A stretch of 64,000 nt of DNA from Deinandra increscens subsp. villosa (Eukaryota; Streptophyta; Magnoliopsida; Asterales; Asteraceae), in NCBI GenBank assembly GCA_039602395.1, contig JBCNJP010000017.1:24944275-25008274 (forward strand). Direction: 5' to 3'. Below are positions 11,978 through 20,986 of the stretch, in pieces (position 1 is the stretch's first letter; each line of letters begins with the position of its first letter). The position numbers and the translations under genes were made by a program. A model generated the notes under the pieces. The model was not told the DNA's origin. It saw nothing but the letters and a program-made list of their open reading frames with translations, and did not search any database.

Positions 11978-13484
11978 TTTAGGAAAACCGTTCGTAAAAT
12001 AAAAATAAAATAAATATTTTATTTAGTACGATTACAACAAAGAGAATAAAATCTACGCTATTATAATACAATGGAAATGAAAGAGTCTACTCCTATTAAA
12101 ATACAGGGAATGAGAAGATTAAATTACAATACAATTACAAGCAATAAAGAAATACATTACATGGAAATGAAGTAAAAGAATACAAATGAGAGAAAACAAT
12201 TACAGTGACGAAAATTTTGTAAAATAAAATGAAACTTTGAAATCAATTTAAGAATTAAAATGAAGACATAAAACTTGAAATGGTTTTGATAAGATTTTAG
12301 ATGTTTTTGGAAAAACAAAACAAGGATTAAGAAATCCTTTGGCGAAGGATTCGGGTCAAAACTCGGGTCCCTTAAAACAAATTTCGGGTCTACCAAAGAA
12401 CCCGCTTTGTTTCCCAGGGTACAATCGCCTAAACCGTATTGTACGACCGGAATAACTCTAAGTTTGAAGTTACCTTCGAGTTCTTGAAGTTCTCGACGAA
12501 CGAGATGAAGATTGCAAGAAATGATATGAAGATGAGGAAGAGAGAAAGAATGTTGTGTATTGAATTCAGTGTGTCTTGCCTCAACTAATGAGGTTGTATT
12601 TATTAGTGGTAAGGAGTTTGTTGAGCACTCAAAAGTTAATTCGTAGTCAAATTTGCATTAAACGTCTTTAATGCAAATTGATTTCTAATTAATTCGGAAT
12701 TACCTTAATTAGCTCAAAACGCGTGAACATCTCATCCCGGAAGAATACGCGTTTCCGCTTGAACCTTCCGGCTGAACCACACAGGTTTTGCCTGGTCCGT
12801 AACTGTTCGCTTGAACCTTCCGGTTGAACTTCAACCAGATCACAACTCTCACTCATTCCGCTTGAAATTCAACCGGAATATTTTCCAGTTGAACTCAGTT
12901 CCGTCCGGACCACACAGGTCCGCTTGAACCTATCCGCCTAGTCTTCAAACGGACCAACTTCTGGTTGAACTAAAAAACAATAAGGCGGCTCTCAAGTGGC
13001 TCGCGGAGATGCGAAGTGCAAAGTGTGCCATCAAAGCACCACATTGCGCCCATACGCCCATGCCATGCGCGTGCGCGTGTGCGAGTGCGAATGCGAGTTA
13101 GGGGTGTTCGCACCCCTCAGGGTCCAAGGGATGTGTCATACTAAAGGAAACAATAGTTGGTAAGGTTCCCACCTTATAAACCACTTTTGGTTTAATTCCC
13201 CAACCAATGTGGGATGAGTTCCACTTCATTTCTCTCTTAAAATTCGCAGCTTTAACATCTTTGAACCCTCAACTTTGAGCCTCGATATCTTATTCATACA
13301 GCTCGGATTTGGACGTGGTTTGATGCCTTGGAAAACTTTGACAATGTACTACACAAAACCATAAAATATAGAGACAACAACCTATGTTATCTGTATTTTA
13401 TTTTAATTCAAAGTTGGTGAAAAACTTATCTTCACACTTAGTGAAAACCCCATTTCCACTAGTTTTTCTCCCAAAATTCCAACA
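11978..13484 (-). repeat. Copia-A 5' LTR
   Basis: About 1.5 kb, uninterrupted counterpart of 1158-2144 plus 6399-6895. In minus orientation it begins TGTTGGAA and ends GGTTTTCCTA with a mutated final CA. The word cluster (TTCCGGTTGAAC type) lies at about 12735-12970, and the TATA at about 12596-12606 has mutated to AATAAATA. It is clearly more diverged from its partner than the LARD LTRs are from each other. Confidence 0.88.
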
Positions 13485-13489
13485 ATAGT

Positions 13490-14227
13490 AACCATCTCAA
13501 AAAGGCATTTCGCATTGCCTCAAATCTACTTAATTATCAACAAATAAAATTATATCAAAGTCCATACTAATATATCAGTATCAAATTTCCTCGGATAACA
13601 TCCATGTTACCCACAAGAATCCAACTGTTGACAACTCTATTAGGAAATAAATTAGTTCATGGATAGTACTAACACTCTTGCATTACCCTCACGGCCTCAC
13701 CTGGGCAATATCTAGACTATCCACTATTTCCTCTAAGTATCTCCTTATTCCCAACTGGTCAATGCGTCCTAGATTCATAAACCACCCTAGTCATGTAATC
13801 CGATCATCAATCATGCATCACCCCTCTGGTTTACACGACATTCCAATCCGACTATCTGGGTGTTCTCACAACACTTAATTTCTCTACCATAAAGATGAAG
13901 GACAATCAACATTAATCGATTTAGTAAGGTTCACCAAGGGTTTCACACTCCATGTGGGCTCAGTATTGATGTTAATCAAGTGCAACCCCTGCCTACCTTG
14001 TGTGAAAAAATTGATAACCGCCTACTCGACCTAAAAGTACCTCAAGTCTTACACCTGGTTTCTCATATCATTATTGGTTATACAACAACCAATCATAGTC
14101 TTACAGTTACACGACACATTAGATGTGTCCAACCTTATAGGCCATAACTTAAGGTCTAATCGGGTTCGATCTTAGGGGTCCTACCTGAACTCCTAAGCTT
14201 CTGAAATCTTGGGCTCTGATACCAACC
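13490..14227 (-). other. Probable leader of an old LTR retrotransposon
   Basis: Non-coding. On the minus strand TTGGTATCAGAGC at 14213-14225 matches the plant initiator-Met tRNA primer-binding site, preceded by TGACA and a two-base gap, which is how an LTR end followed by its primer site looks. The sequence to the left would be the leader, later interrupted by Copia-A at ATAGT. No gag remains visible. Confidence 0.45.
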
Positions 14228-14640
14228 TGTCAAAATTAGCTTGGGAATGAAGAAGAACATGAAAAATAACTTTGCGAGCAAATTTCAGATCAGTTATATC
14301 CGAATTCCGAGCACCAAAGGTTCTGATACCACTCGGTCCAGAAAACGGATCTAAACTCAATCCGGATCACAATCTCACGTTGATCGAGCTACTCCTAAGC
14401 TTGATTGATCTTTTTCACGTAGAAATGATGAAGATCTCAAAGATGATGATGAATGTAATAGCTCTCTCGTCTCTCGTCTACAATGAAAATTTAATCTTAT
14501 GCAAGAGGTTGACCCAACTATTTATATTCTTAAGGTCTGCGAAATGTCTGCACACATGTCGCAAATCTTAAGTGACTTACTTTTCGCAGATTATTATGAT
14601 CAAAATAACAACCTATGCGACAATCTAAAAATATGACCCA
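14228..14640 (-). repeat. LTR-like remnant with second primer site and TATA box
   Basis: On the minus strand a TATA-like GAATATAAATAGT (14517-14528) is followed about 190 bp later by TGGTATCAGAACC (14319-14331), a one-mismatch primer site. Upstream of the TATA box are repeated words with TGCGA or TTCGCAGA (14535-14625). This looks like the R-U5 end of a second LTR element nested against the primer site at 14213. The outer boundary is not clear. Confidence 0.45.
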
Positions 14641-16240
14641 ACAACTGTCTCCCACATCGTCGTGGAACGTCGGTGGATACAACTAGCTGGGCGACTGTCC
14701 GCTTGGAGAAAGAAAATACGGGACTGTGTCGTCAGTGTAGCAAAACCAGTGCACAATCCGTAACGATATTTTGTTGTTTTGTGGAATTTACCCATTTTCA
14801 AGTTTCGGTCTAAATCATTCATCGGATTTCAACCATAATGTTACCAGAACTCAAATAAACCCATTTTTAGGCACTGAGACCGTTATGGTTTCATCAATGC
14901 GGAACCAACATTTACCAAAAATGGAAATAATAACGTTTTGAGCATATCTATCAATCAATAACATGTATACACATGTGGGTTTCATTATCCATGAGCCAAA
15001 GCTCAGTTAAAGACCAATATAGCCACTGAGACGGTATTAATATCATCAATCCGTGTAGAAAGTTTCCAAAAACAGAAATTATGACCAATATAGAAAAAAA
15101 ACTAAATGTACAGAATCAGGTCTCCACCATTTGGACTCTAATCTCATATTGTAACCCCGTGGCCACTAAGATGAGTATGGTTTCACCAACCATAATTGAA
15201 AGTTACTAAAAGATAGCAAATCTATGCTTGCATGCATTAAATACTTGTGCCTTTAGCTAGGAAACGTGTATAATCGAGTCTTGAGCTAGGATCTTCTCTT
15301 GGTCAGTCTTCTAGCAACTTAATTCTTCAAAAACTGTGGTTACATGGATGATCAAATGTAGTTTAAAATTTTTTATCATCAAGATTCACTCATAAATGGG
15401 TTTTCTAGCACAAATCAAAGAATTACCTTGATTAGCTTTGTGCTTACTCCTCAATGCTCTAGATCAGTCATGATCATACATGCAAGGCCTGAGAGTGATG
15501 AACATCTACTAAGATGTTAGGTTTAATACTAAATCAATCATGAAAGAAGTGAATGTTAACTGTTAAGGTTTAGAAGACTTACATGCTTAATTAAAGGCTT
15601 GGATGATGAAGGCTCATGGGTCTTCGGAGTGAAGAACAGGTTGAGAGAGTGGAAAGAACTTGAGAGAAATCAGACACAAATAAGAAAAAGGCTGGAAACT
15701 TAGTTTATATCAATTTGGGTCGATGCGGACCAACATATGGACATATAGACTCGGCAACGGTCCGCGAGCTGCACAAAGAACGCACGGATTCAACTCGGTG
15801 GGTGCCGCATCAGACTTGTTCGGTTTCAGGGTCATGCAAACCGTCCGACCATATAAATGGGGAAAATGAGGTATAATCATTTGATTAGTGGAGAAGAAAA
15901 AGAAAAAAACTTTTACTCATACCCGTTGTTCTCATCACAAACGTTTTAGACGTTTTGCTACGCCCGCTACAGATTACCTATTACCTAATAATTAATATGC
16001 CTGTGTCAAATGAACTAATTTTACATTGATTTGTGGTTAGATGTTCCAGTGAAGATGTCATGTTTATTTTTCTAAAAACGCCATGCCATGTTTATTTAAT
16101 TGTTTAATGGTTTTAAATGAAAATGACATTTCTATCTCTTTTTTGATATATAAGTGGAAAGTAATGTAAGAAAAAAACAAAAGATATAATCCAAACAAAA
16201 GAGTGAAAATAATATAAACATATCAAGATTAGTTACATAC
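14641..16240. other. Non-coding, probable repeat debris
   Basis: No ORF of note. At 15715-15855 short words (TGCGGACC, GGTCCGCG, CCGTCCGACC) lie between two TATA-like sequences (GATATAAAC on the minus strand at about 15703 and ATATAAATGG on the plus strand at about 15852), resembling an LTR U3 region. The rest is AT-rich with nothing I recognise. Confidence 0.35.
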
Positions 16241-16289
16241 CTCGGTGGAGGATCCGAGCAGCCACATATTTATTTTTGGATTTATCCTT

Positions 16290-16600
16290 TTTTCATCTTC
16301 TGCCTCTCTCTCCTCCGCCGCCCTTCCCCTCCACCTTCCCCTCCACCGCCCTCTACCTCCACCGCCCTCCACCCTTCTACCTCCTCCACCTCTCCCTTCT
16401 ACCGCCGCCCTCCCCCTCCACCCTCTGCCTCTCTCTCCTCCGCCGCCCTTCCCCTCCACCCTCTGCCTCTCTCCTCCGCCGCCCTGTCGCTCCCTTCCTC
16501 TCGGCCTCGCCGTTCCAGCCACGCCACCGCCCCCATAACCCTCCCTTCTGCCGCCTTCCGTCCCCCCTTCCCCGCTTCCTGCCCCGCCCTGGTCCTTTCG
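16290..16600. repeat. Pyrimidine-rich low-complexity tract
   Basis: Almost pure C/T with repeated CTCCRCC units. It creates overlapping open frames on both strands that read as Pro/Ser or Arg/Gly runs. These are composition artefacts and not genes. Confidence 0.75.
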
Positions 16601-16681
16601 CCGGAATTAGTGCGGCGCCGGACCACCCTTAAACGGTCGACATACGTGCGTACCAGTTTGAAAATCTCAGTGTCCGCCATC

Positions 16682-16790
16682 TGGTCCGCCGCCGTCTTGG
16701 TCCGCCGCCATCTGGTCCGGCCGTTTTGGTCCGCCGCACTCTGGTCCGGCCGGTGTGGTCCGGCTAATCTGGTCCGCCGACGGGGCCGGT
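16682..16790. repeat. Irregular tandem repeat of TGGTCCG
   Basis: Seven copies of a core TGGTCCGSC spaced 13-18 bp apart. Related GGTCCGC words occur at 15720-15850. Function is unknown; it could be part of a promoter of a lost element. Confidence 0.6.
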
Positions 16791-16974
16791 ACTCCGGCTT
16801 GGTCTGTCGGCCTTGTACCGATTTGGTTACAACTCAATGTAGCTTGAGTTGAACACCACTATTTATATTTATATTTTGTTTTTGTCATTATCCATACACA
16901 TTTTAATTTCTCTACATGGTCAACATTTGTTACCATAGAAACTAATGTGAATTTTCTTTTGAACTAAGCAACAA

Positions 16975-19900
16975 CCGTACCCCTTCGGTTCCTGTCTCCT
17001 AGCCCCGTACCTCACCCGTTCTGTGGGTCACCCGAACCTCCCCCTCCCTACCCCAACCGCACCCCCTCCTCGAACCTTTTTCGTACCTTCCGTCTCCGGG
17101 CCCTATCCCCCCCCCCCCTTGGTGGGCCCCGTGGGGGGGTGATGTAAATTTCCTGGTCGTGGCTGGGGTTTGCCAACCTCTGTTGGTTTGCCCTGTGTGC
17201 TTTCCTAGCACGTTGTTCCGCCACGCGTTTCTGCTTGAACCGCGTGTTCTTATGGCATCCACCTCGGTGCCATCTAGGGGGTCCGTTCAATGTCCTTTAC
17301 GTTCTTTCCATTGTTGCCCCGACAATGCCATTGGTTCCAAAGGGATCTCCCGCCTCATTTCGCACCTCAAAACCTTTCACCTTTCGTCTGATGAGCGTCA
17401 GGGCACCATTCGAGATGGTCTGGCGGCTGATGTCGATGTTTTTTCGGCTTTGGACTCGGCCTTAATAGGGTGTGGGTACTGGATGTGTGGGCGGTGCATG
17501 AAAATTAATGCCCTAAGCCGCGGGTGCCACCACCCTGACGGAGTGGTCCGGTTTGTCGCTTCCGGAGATGGTGTCGGTTGCCACATCTTGGGGATTCCCA
17601 GGCCGTCTCCCCCTGTCAATATGCCAAATGTTTCTTGTTCTTTTCTGTTAGACGGGGGGCTGCTGGACCGGGTCTTCAAGGCCCGTGTTACTACTGTCAA
17701 GAGCATCCCTCACAGTTGTCGCTTAGCTTTCTCCCAGGCGCTTAAGTCTGCCCTTCTTAGGGTGGCTGCCCAGCCTGGGTCTGATGGCGCCTGGGTTAGA
17801 CTGTTGCTTCTCCCTCGGTGCACTTTGCAGGTTTTCAGACCCCAGAATCGGCACGATTGCCGCTCCGGAAACCGGAAAGCTTTGCAGTGTAAGTCCATCA
17901 TGACATCCTTAGCCGCGTGGGGGCGTGAGGAGGGCTTTGAACAGTTAGTGATGGGTATCCTTAACAGTACCCGGGGTGGGGGAGCGGGTTCCTCCGGGGC
18001 GGCCTCTGGTGATAAGGGGGACCGTGTGGCGCCCAACGTCAAGCGGTGCATCCGTAAAATCGCGGACGGTCATTTCACTGCGGCCGTGAAGGTGTTATCT
18101 TCATCCGGGGTGGCGCCGTACAACGCCGATACCACGCGCGCCCTAAATGCTAAGCACCCGCACTTTCCATCCCCGACTATGCCCTCCGCTCCCTTCTCCG
18201 AGCCTCCGCTGATCACTAGTGGCGAGCGGGTCCTTGAATGTATAAAATCTTTTCCCAAAGGGACGTCGTGTGGAAGGGATGGGTTGCGTGCCCAGCACAT
18301 CGTGGACAGCCTGTGTGGGGAAGGCTCTGCTACTGCCAGGGACCTCCTGGACGCAATCACCATGGTCGTTAATCTCTGGTTGGGAGGGAGGTGCCCGGTT
18401 AGCTTGGCTGAATTTGTCGCCTCGGCACCCCTAACGCCGCTCCTTAAGCCTGACAATGGAATTCGTCCTATTGCCGTTGGCACCATCTGGAGGCGGTTGG
18501 TCTCCAAGGTTGCGATGCAGGGAGTTTGTAAAGATATGGCCAAATATCTTGGTGATTTTCAGTTCGGGGTTGGTGTGTCGGGTGGCGCTGAAGCAATCCT
18601 CCATAGTGTTAACCGCCTTGTGGGGGATCGACATCTTGACGGGTCCCTCGCTATGCTCACGGTCGATTTTTCTAATGCATTCAACCTGGTTGATCGTTCG
18701 TCCCTGCTTCGGGAGGTTAGGCTGAGGTGCCCATCCATTTCGCCTTGGGTTGAGTTCTTATATGGCCAACCGGCGCGCTTATATCTGGGAGATGATCATA
18801 TTTGGGCCACTACTGGGGTCCAGCAGGGTGACCCGTTGGGGCCCCTCCTGTTTGCCCTCGTCCTTCACCCGCTTGTGCATCAGATCCGGGATAACTGCCA
18901 TCTGTTGCTCCATGCCTGGTATCTTGATGATGGCACGGTTATTGGGGATACTAGTGAAGTGGCTAAGGCCCTCGAGATCATTAAGGGAAAGGGGCCTCCG
19001 TTGGGGCTGGCTCTAAATATTAGGAAGACGGAGCTCTTTTGGCCGTCCTGTGATGGTGTGAAAGTCCGACCGGGGCTCTTCCCTGCTGACATTAGCAGGC
19101 CCACTAAAGGGGTGAAGCTCCTTGGGGGGGCTGTTAGTTGCGATGGCCAGTTTATTCAAGGGTTGGCTGCGAGGAGAGCGTCAACTGCTGCTGATCTTAT
19201 GCACCTCCTCCCCGCGCTTGGCGACCCGCTATGCGAACTCCTTCTGCTTCGTTCGTGCATGGGTGTCGCCAAGCTTTTCTTTGGTCTCAGAACATGTCCC
19301 CCTACTCATATGATGGCGGCTGCGGTCGGGTTTGATAAGGATTTGCGGTCGGCCATCGAGGATATTGTCGTGTGTGGGGGTCCCTTCTTTGGGGACTTGC
19401 AATGGCGGCTTGCTTCTTTGCCGATCCGGTATGGGGGACTCGGGGTCTATTCGGCGGTCGAGGCGACGTCATACGCTTTTGTGGCCTCGCGTGCCCAATC
19501 TTGGGCACTGCAAGACCATATTCTTCGGGAGAGTGGGGCTTGTGGCATGGGCCTTGACTACGAGAATGCTCTGGCTGATCTCCATGGTATAATTCCGGGC
19601 TTTGATCTGAGCGGTTTCACTAATAAGGACACCGCCCCCCCAAAAGCCCAACACGTTTTGGCGAATGCCCTCTTTGGTAAAACCTTGCTCGAGATGGAAG
19701 CTGCCTACGAGATGTCAGTCAGGCAAAAGGCCGTCTGGGAATGCCTACGACAGCCACATGCGCAAGATTTCCTCCATGCTCTCCCCATTGACGGGCTGGG
19801 GCAACACATGTCGCCCGTCGAATACCGGACGATTCTCAAGTATCGTCTTATGGTCCCTCTGTTCTCCGTGGACGAAAAATGCCCCGTCTGCAACAAGGCG

Positions 19901-20538
19901 TCTATGGATTCGTTTGGGGAGCACGCTGTCCACTGCAAAGAGCTCCCGGGGTTTAAATATCGACATGATACGGTTCGGGACGTTCTGTTTGACATTTTCC
20001 GGCGGGCCGGAATCTCGGCCAGGAAGGAAGCTCCTGTTAACTTTCTGTCAGACCCCTTGGATGGGCGTTCAACCCTCAGGCCCGCCGACATACTTGTTTT
20101 TGGGTGGCAGAATGGGAAGCATGCCTGTGTCGATTTAACGGGGGTCTCTCCCCTTGTGGGGCTGAGGGGCAGTGCCTTCGTGGCGGGGCAGGCGGCGTCT
20201 AGTGCAGCGGCCAGGAAGGTCAACAAACACGAGAAAGCGTGCATTGAAAATCAACACGTGTTTGTTCCCTTCGCTTTTGATACTTTTGGGCACCTCGAGT
20301 CGGCGGCGGCTGCCATGTTGCGTCGGATCCAGAAAGTCATGTTTGGGAATATCGTAAACTCTAGATTAAAGAATGTTATTTTCATACGTCTAGGGTTTGC
20401 TATTCAAAAAGGGTTGGCGGCGCAGCTTGTTGCCCGCCTTCCCTGCATGGTAACTTGAGTCTTGTGCGTTCGTTAAAATTTACGAATTAATGGAAATAGC
20501 AATTTGTTAGTGTAAAAAAAAAAAAAAAAAAAAAAAAA
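16975..20538 (+). mobile_element. Non-LTR retrotransposon with restriction-like endonuclease
   Basis: One long ORF (17252-20458) is followed by a short 3' UTR and a 25-base A run (20514-20538). No LTRs are present. The 5' limit is not fixed: base composition changes from AT-rich to GC-rich near 16975, which I take as the likely start. I found no convincing target-site duplication beside the A run. Most known plant LINEs (L1 and RTE types) use an apurinic-type endonuclease before the RT; this element instead has the RT followed by a CCHC-PD..D endonuclease, like the R2/NeSL/Utopia side of the tree. Confidence 0.75.
17252..20458 (+). CDS. Reverse transcriptase with restriction-like endonuclease, intact ORF
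   Basis: The protein is 1068 residues from the first ATG; the frame stays open further upstream, so a non-AUG start near 17159 is possible. Near the N-terminus a C2H2-type finger (C14, C21 or C22, H38, H43) may bind target DNA. The RT core shows motif A TVDFSNAFN (D472), the GVQQGDPLGP loop, and motif C as WYLDDG (D559, D560), with Leu where most LINEs have Ala. Near the C-terminus a CCHC knuckle (from C877, CPVC...HAVHC) precedes RPADI (D946) and VDLTG (D961). Their 14-residue spacing fits the PDx12-14D endonuclease signature of R2-like elements. It should nick the target and prime cDNA on it. There is no stop or frameshift, suggesting recent activity. Family-level naming (possibly Utopia-like) is inference. 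Confidence 0.82.
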   Translation: MASTSVPSRGSVQCPLRSFHCCPDNAIGSKGISRLISHLKTFHLSSDERQGTIRDGLAADVDVFSALDSALIGCGYWMCGRCMKINALSRGCHHPDGVVRFVASGDGVGCHILGIPRPSPPVNMPNVSCSFLLDGGLLDRVFKARVTTVKSIPHSCRLAFSQALKSALLRVAAQPGSDGAWVRLLLLPRCTLQVFRPQNRHDCRSGNRKALQCKSIMTSLAAWGREEGFEQLVMGILNSTRGGGAGSSGAASGDKGDRVAPNVKRCIRKIADGHFTAAVKVLSSSGVAPYNADTTRALNAKHPHFPSPTMPSAPFSEPPLITSGERVLECIKSFPKGTSCGRDGLRAQHIVDSLCGEGSATARDLLDAITMVVNLWLGGRCPVSLAEFVASAPLTPLLKPDNGIRPIAVGTIWRRLVSKVAMQGVCKDMAKYLGDFQFGVGVSGGAEAILHSVNRLVGDRHLDGSLAMLTVDFSNAFNLVDRSSLLREVRLRCPSISPWVEFLYGQPARLYLGDDHIWATTGVQQGDPLGPLLFALVLHPLVHQIRDNCHLLLHAWYLDDGTVIGDTSEVAKALEIIKGKGPPLGLALNIRKTELFWPSCDGVKVRPGLFPADISRPTKGVKLLGGAVSCDGQFIQGLAARRASTAADLMHLLPALGDPLCELLLLRSCMGVAKLFFGLRTCPPTHMMAAAVGFDKDLRSAIEDIVVCGGPFFGDLQWRLASLPIRYGGLGVYSAVEATSYAFVASRAQSWALQDHILRESGACGMGLDYENALADLHGIIPGFDLSGFTNKDTAPPKAQHVLANALFGKTLLEMEAAYEMSVRQKAVWECLRQPHAQDFLHALPIDGLGQHMSPVEYRTILKYRLMVPLFSVDEKCPVCNKASMDSFGEHAVHCKELPGFKYRHDTVRDVLFDIFRRAGISARKEAPVNFLSDPLDGRSTLRPADILVFGWQNGKHACVDLTGVSPLVGLRGSAFVAGQAASSAAARKVNKHEKACIENQHVFVPFAFDTFGHLESAAAAMLRRIQKVMFGNIVNSRLKNVIFIRLGFAIQKGLAAQLVARLPCMVT

Positions 20539-20986
20539 TCAAACGGAATAAACGAGGCATCTCTTTTCCTATCCAGAGATCTCCTTAGATAATATCTCCA
20601 GGCCACCTCTGCGTGTACGTCGACTCCCCATTTTCATGGTCGACATTTTTTGGCGGTTCATAGATTTTATTTTATTTTCTTGAATTCTTCTTAATCGATT
20701 CGTAGTTCGATCCGCCTCTGAAATATTCCCTCCCCACCTTCGAAATCACCCCAAATTACACTTGATCTTGACTTTGCGAGCTCAATTTTATGCCTAAATT
20801 GGCAATTTACAGATACCCAATTTAACAATTCCCATCTGGGTTTTCTATATTTCAGGTAATTTCGATTACAATCCGTATACGTAACCACCGCCTTCTCGAT
20901 TAAAATAGGGTTTTCTGTTTCTGATTCCTCCCCTTTTTGGATTGCATTGATTTGGGTATCGGTTGATATTTTTTTTTTCTGCAGAA
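20539..20986 (+). promoter_or_regulatory. Remaining 5' flank and 5' UTR of the HHP4-type gene
   Basis: Only about 450 bp separate the poly(A) tail of the non-LTR element from the start codon. A probable 5' UTR intron runs 20856-20984 (donor CAG/GTAATT, acceptor a T-rich tract then CTGCAG). An AGATAATATCT palindrome at about 20586-20596 resembles GATA/evening-type boxes, but no clear TATA box was seen. The original promoter may have been displaced upstream. Confidence 0.5.

Larger units (their letters stand above)
1158..13484 (-). mobile_element. Degenerate Ty1/copia retrotransposon (Copia-A), nested host of a LARD
   Basis: This is a full-length but dead copia element on the minus strand. The outer ends are TG...CA and the 5-bp sequence ATAGT flanks both sides (1153-1157 and 13485-13489). 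Reading on the minus strand the order is 5' LTR (13484-11978), leader, gag, protease, integrase, reverse transcriptase, RNase H, purine-rich tract (just right of 6895) and 3' LTR (6895-1158). That order (IN before RT) defines Ty1/copia. All coding segments carry stops or frameshifts. The 3' LTR was split by a later insertion (2145-6393). A solo LTR of the same family lies at 25501-26945. I could not find a normal initiator-tRNA primer site next to the 5' LTR. Confidence 0.9.

Noticed and set aside
16229..16680. Overlapping open frames on both strands (93-118 codons)
   Set aside because: They come from a CT-rich low-complexity tract and encode only Pro/Ser or Arg/Gly runs.
17159..17251. GTG start for the non-LTR ORF
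   Set aside because: A GTG start is not usual in plants; the first ATG at 17252 is preferred, though the frame is open upstream and a non-AUG start is not excluded.
16860..20560. Target-site duplication for the non-LTR element
   Set aside because: I compared the bases after the A run (TCAAACGGAAT) with the region near 16975 and found no convincing match.
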